Shown here: positions 63,711 through 64,000 of the stretch, piece after piece | Numbering within the stretch: position 1 is the first letter of the stretch | How the letters are laid out: each line of letters opens with the position of its first letter | Assembly: GCA_026390595.1 (NCBI GenBank) | Contig: JAPLFQ010000030.1 | Span: 160,919-224,918 of the forward strand | DNA length: 64,000 nucleotides | Reading direction: 5' to 3' | Source of the DNA: Ignavibacteriales bacterium | GTDB lineage: Bacteria > Bacteroidota > Ignavibacteria > UBA10030 | The notes under the pieces: generated by a model | Databases searched by the model: none | The model's input: only the letters and a program-made list of their open reading frames with translations | What the model was told of the DNA's origin: nothing | Made by a program: the position numbers and the translations under genes

Positions 63711-64000
63711 GATTCGACAACGCGTGCTACTCCTTTCGGCCTCGGCGGGTGAATACGGTGCGGAGAAGTCCCTTCTCGATCTGATCAGATCTTTTTCGAA
63801 AGAGATTGAGCCCATCGTTCTGGTCCCTGAACCAGGCCCGCTCGTCGATTCATTGACTGAATTAGGAATTCCGTGCAAGATTGTTCCCTTCACAATCCTC
63901 GACCGCAAGTACTTCCATCCCCTGGGCATACTGGCATACAAGGCATCCGCTCTGCTCTCTATTCTCAGGTTGACGAAGGTGTTCCGGCAGCTCAAGCCTG
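63711..64000 (+). CDS. Glycosyltransferase, GT4-like, N-terminal part, cut by window edge
   Basis: Starts MIRQRVLLLSASAGEYGAEK at 63711 with AGGA six bases upstream, followed by LLDLIRSFSKEIEPIVLVPE, LTELGIPCKIVPF and LTKVFRQLKP. This is the acceptor-domain beginning of GT-B glycosyltransferases: GAEKSLLDLI in place of the usual GG-AE region. It is the only clear plus-strand gene and starts a divergent operon away from the exporter. Function within the same glycan pathway is likely. Confidence 0.8.

Overview
The window is about 64 kb of an FCB-group (Bacteroidota/Ignavibacteria/Kryptonia-like) bacterium. The evidence is four exported proteins ending in a NYPNPFNP-type C-terminal sorting domain of the kind used by the type IX secretion system (T9SS), together with mid-50s GC content and a mixture of GTG and TTG starts. 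No rRNA, tRNA, CRISPR array, insertion sequence or phage gene was found. Almost every gene lies on the minus strand, so transcription runs from high to low coordinates. The one clear plus-strand gene is a glycosyltransferase cut by the right edge.

Region 1 (1-3500): the start of a cysteine desulfurase (cut by the left edge), then an ECF sigma factor / zinc-finger anti-sigma factor / small exported helical protein operon, then a separately promoted GAF-SpoIIE (PP2C-type) phosphatase.

Region 2 (3500-22500): four T9SS-type secreted proteins. Two are giants (about 2300 and 2560 residues) with beta-helix-like repeats, and each also carries a dockerin-like calcium repeat and a cohesin-like domain. 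The other two are smaller and carry one and three cohesin-like domains. A 900-bp upstream region holds two tandem sigma70-like promoters with A-tracts, a possible structured RNA, a long leader and a nine-codon leader ORF with a strong ribosome-binding site. The set looks like a non-cellulosomal cohesin-dockerin surface assembly.

Region 3 (22700-63600): a very large surface-polysaccharide locus. It encodes a TMTC-like TPR glycosyltransferase, about ten glycosyltransferases, a Wzx flippase, a Wzm/Wzt-type ABC exporter, three polysaccharide deacetylases, two FemAB/GNAT-type transferases, six SAM-methyltransferase-like proteins, a GSCFA protein, an asparagine-synthetase-like amidotransferase, a UPF0104 membrane protein and parts of two sugar-nucleotide pathways. 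One pathway is a dTDP-3-formamido-3,6-dideoxyhexose type (QdtA-like isomerase, DegT aminotransferase, N-formyltransferase). The other is a UDP-2,3-diacetamido-uronate type (WlbA-like dehydrogenase, WlbB-like acetyltransferase). Several genes (DUF3473-type deacetylase, FemAB protein, UPF0104 protein) resemble the exopolysaccharide modules usually found with exosortase/PEP-CTERM systems.

The locus shows gene decay. I reconstructed a broken methyltransferase (61352-62018) paralogous to the intact one at 55289-55915, and the C-terminus of a second flippase (31463-31774) matching the end of the intact flippase downstream. A run of nine G at codons 16-19 of the TMTC-like gene could make that gene phase-variable.
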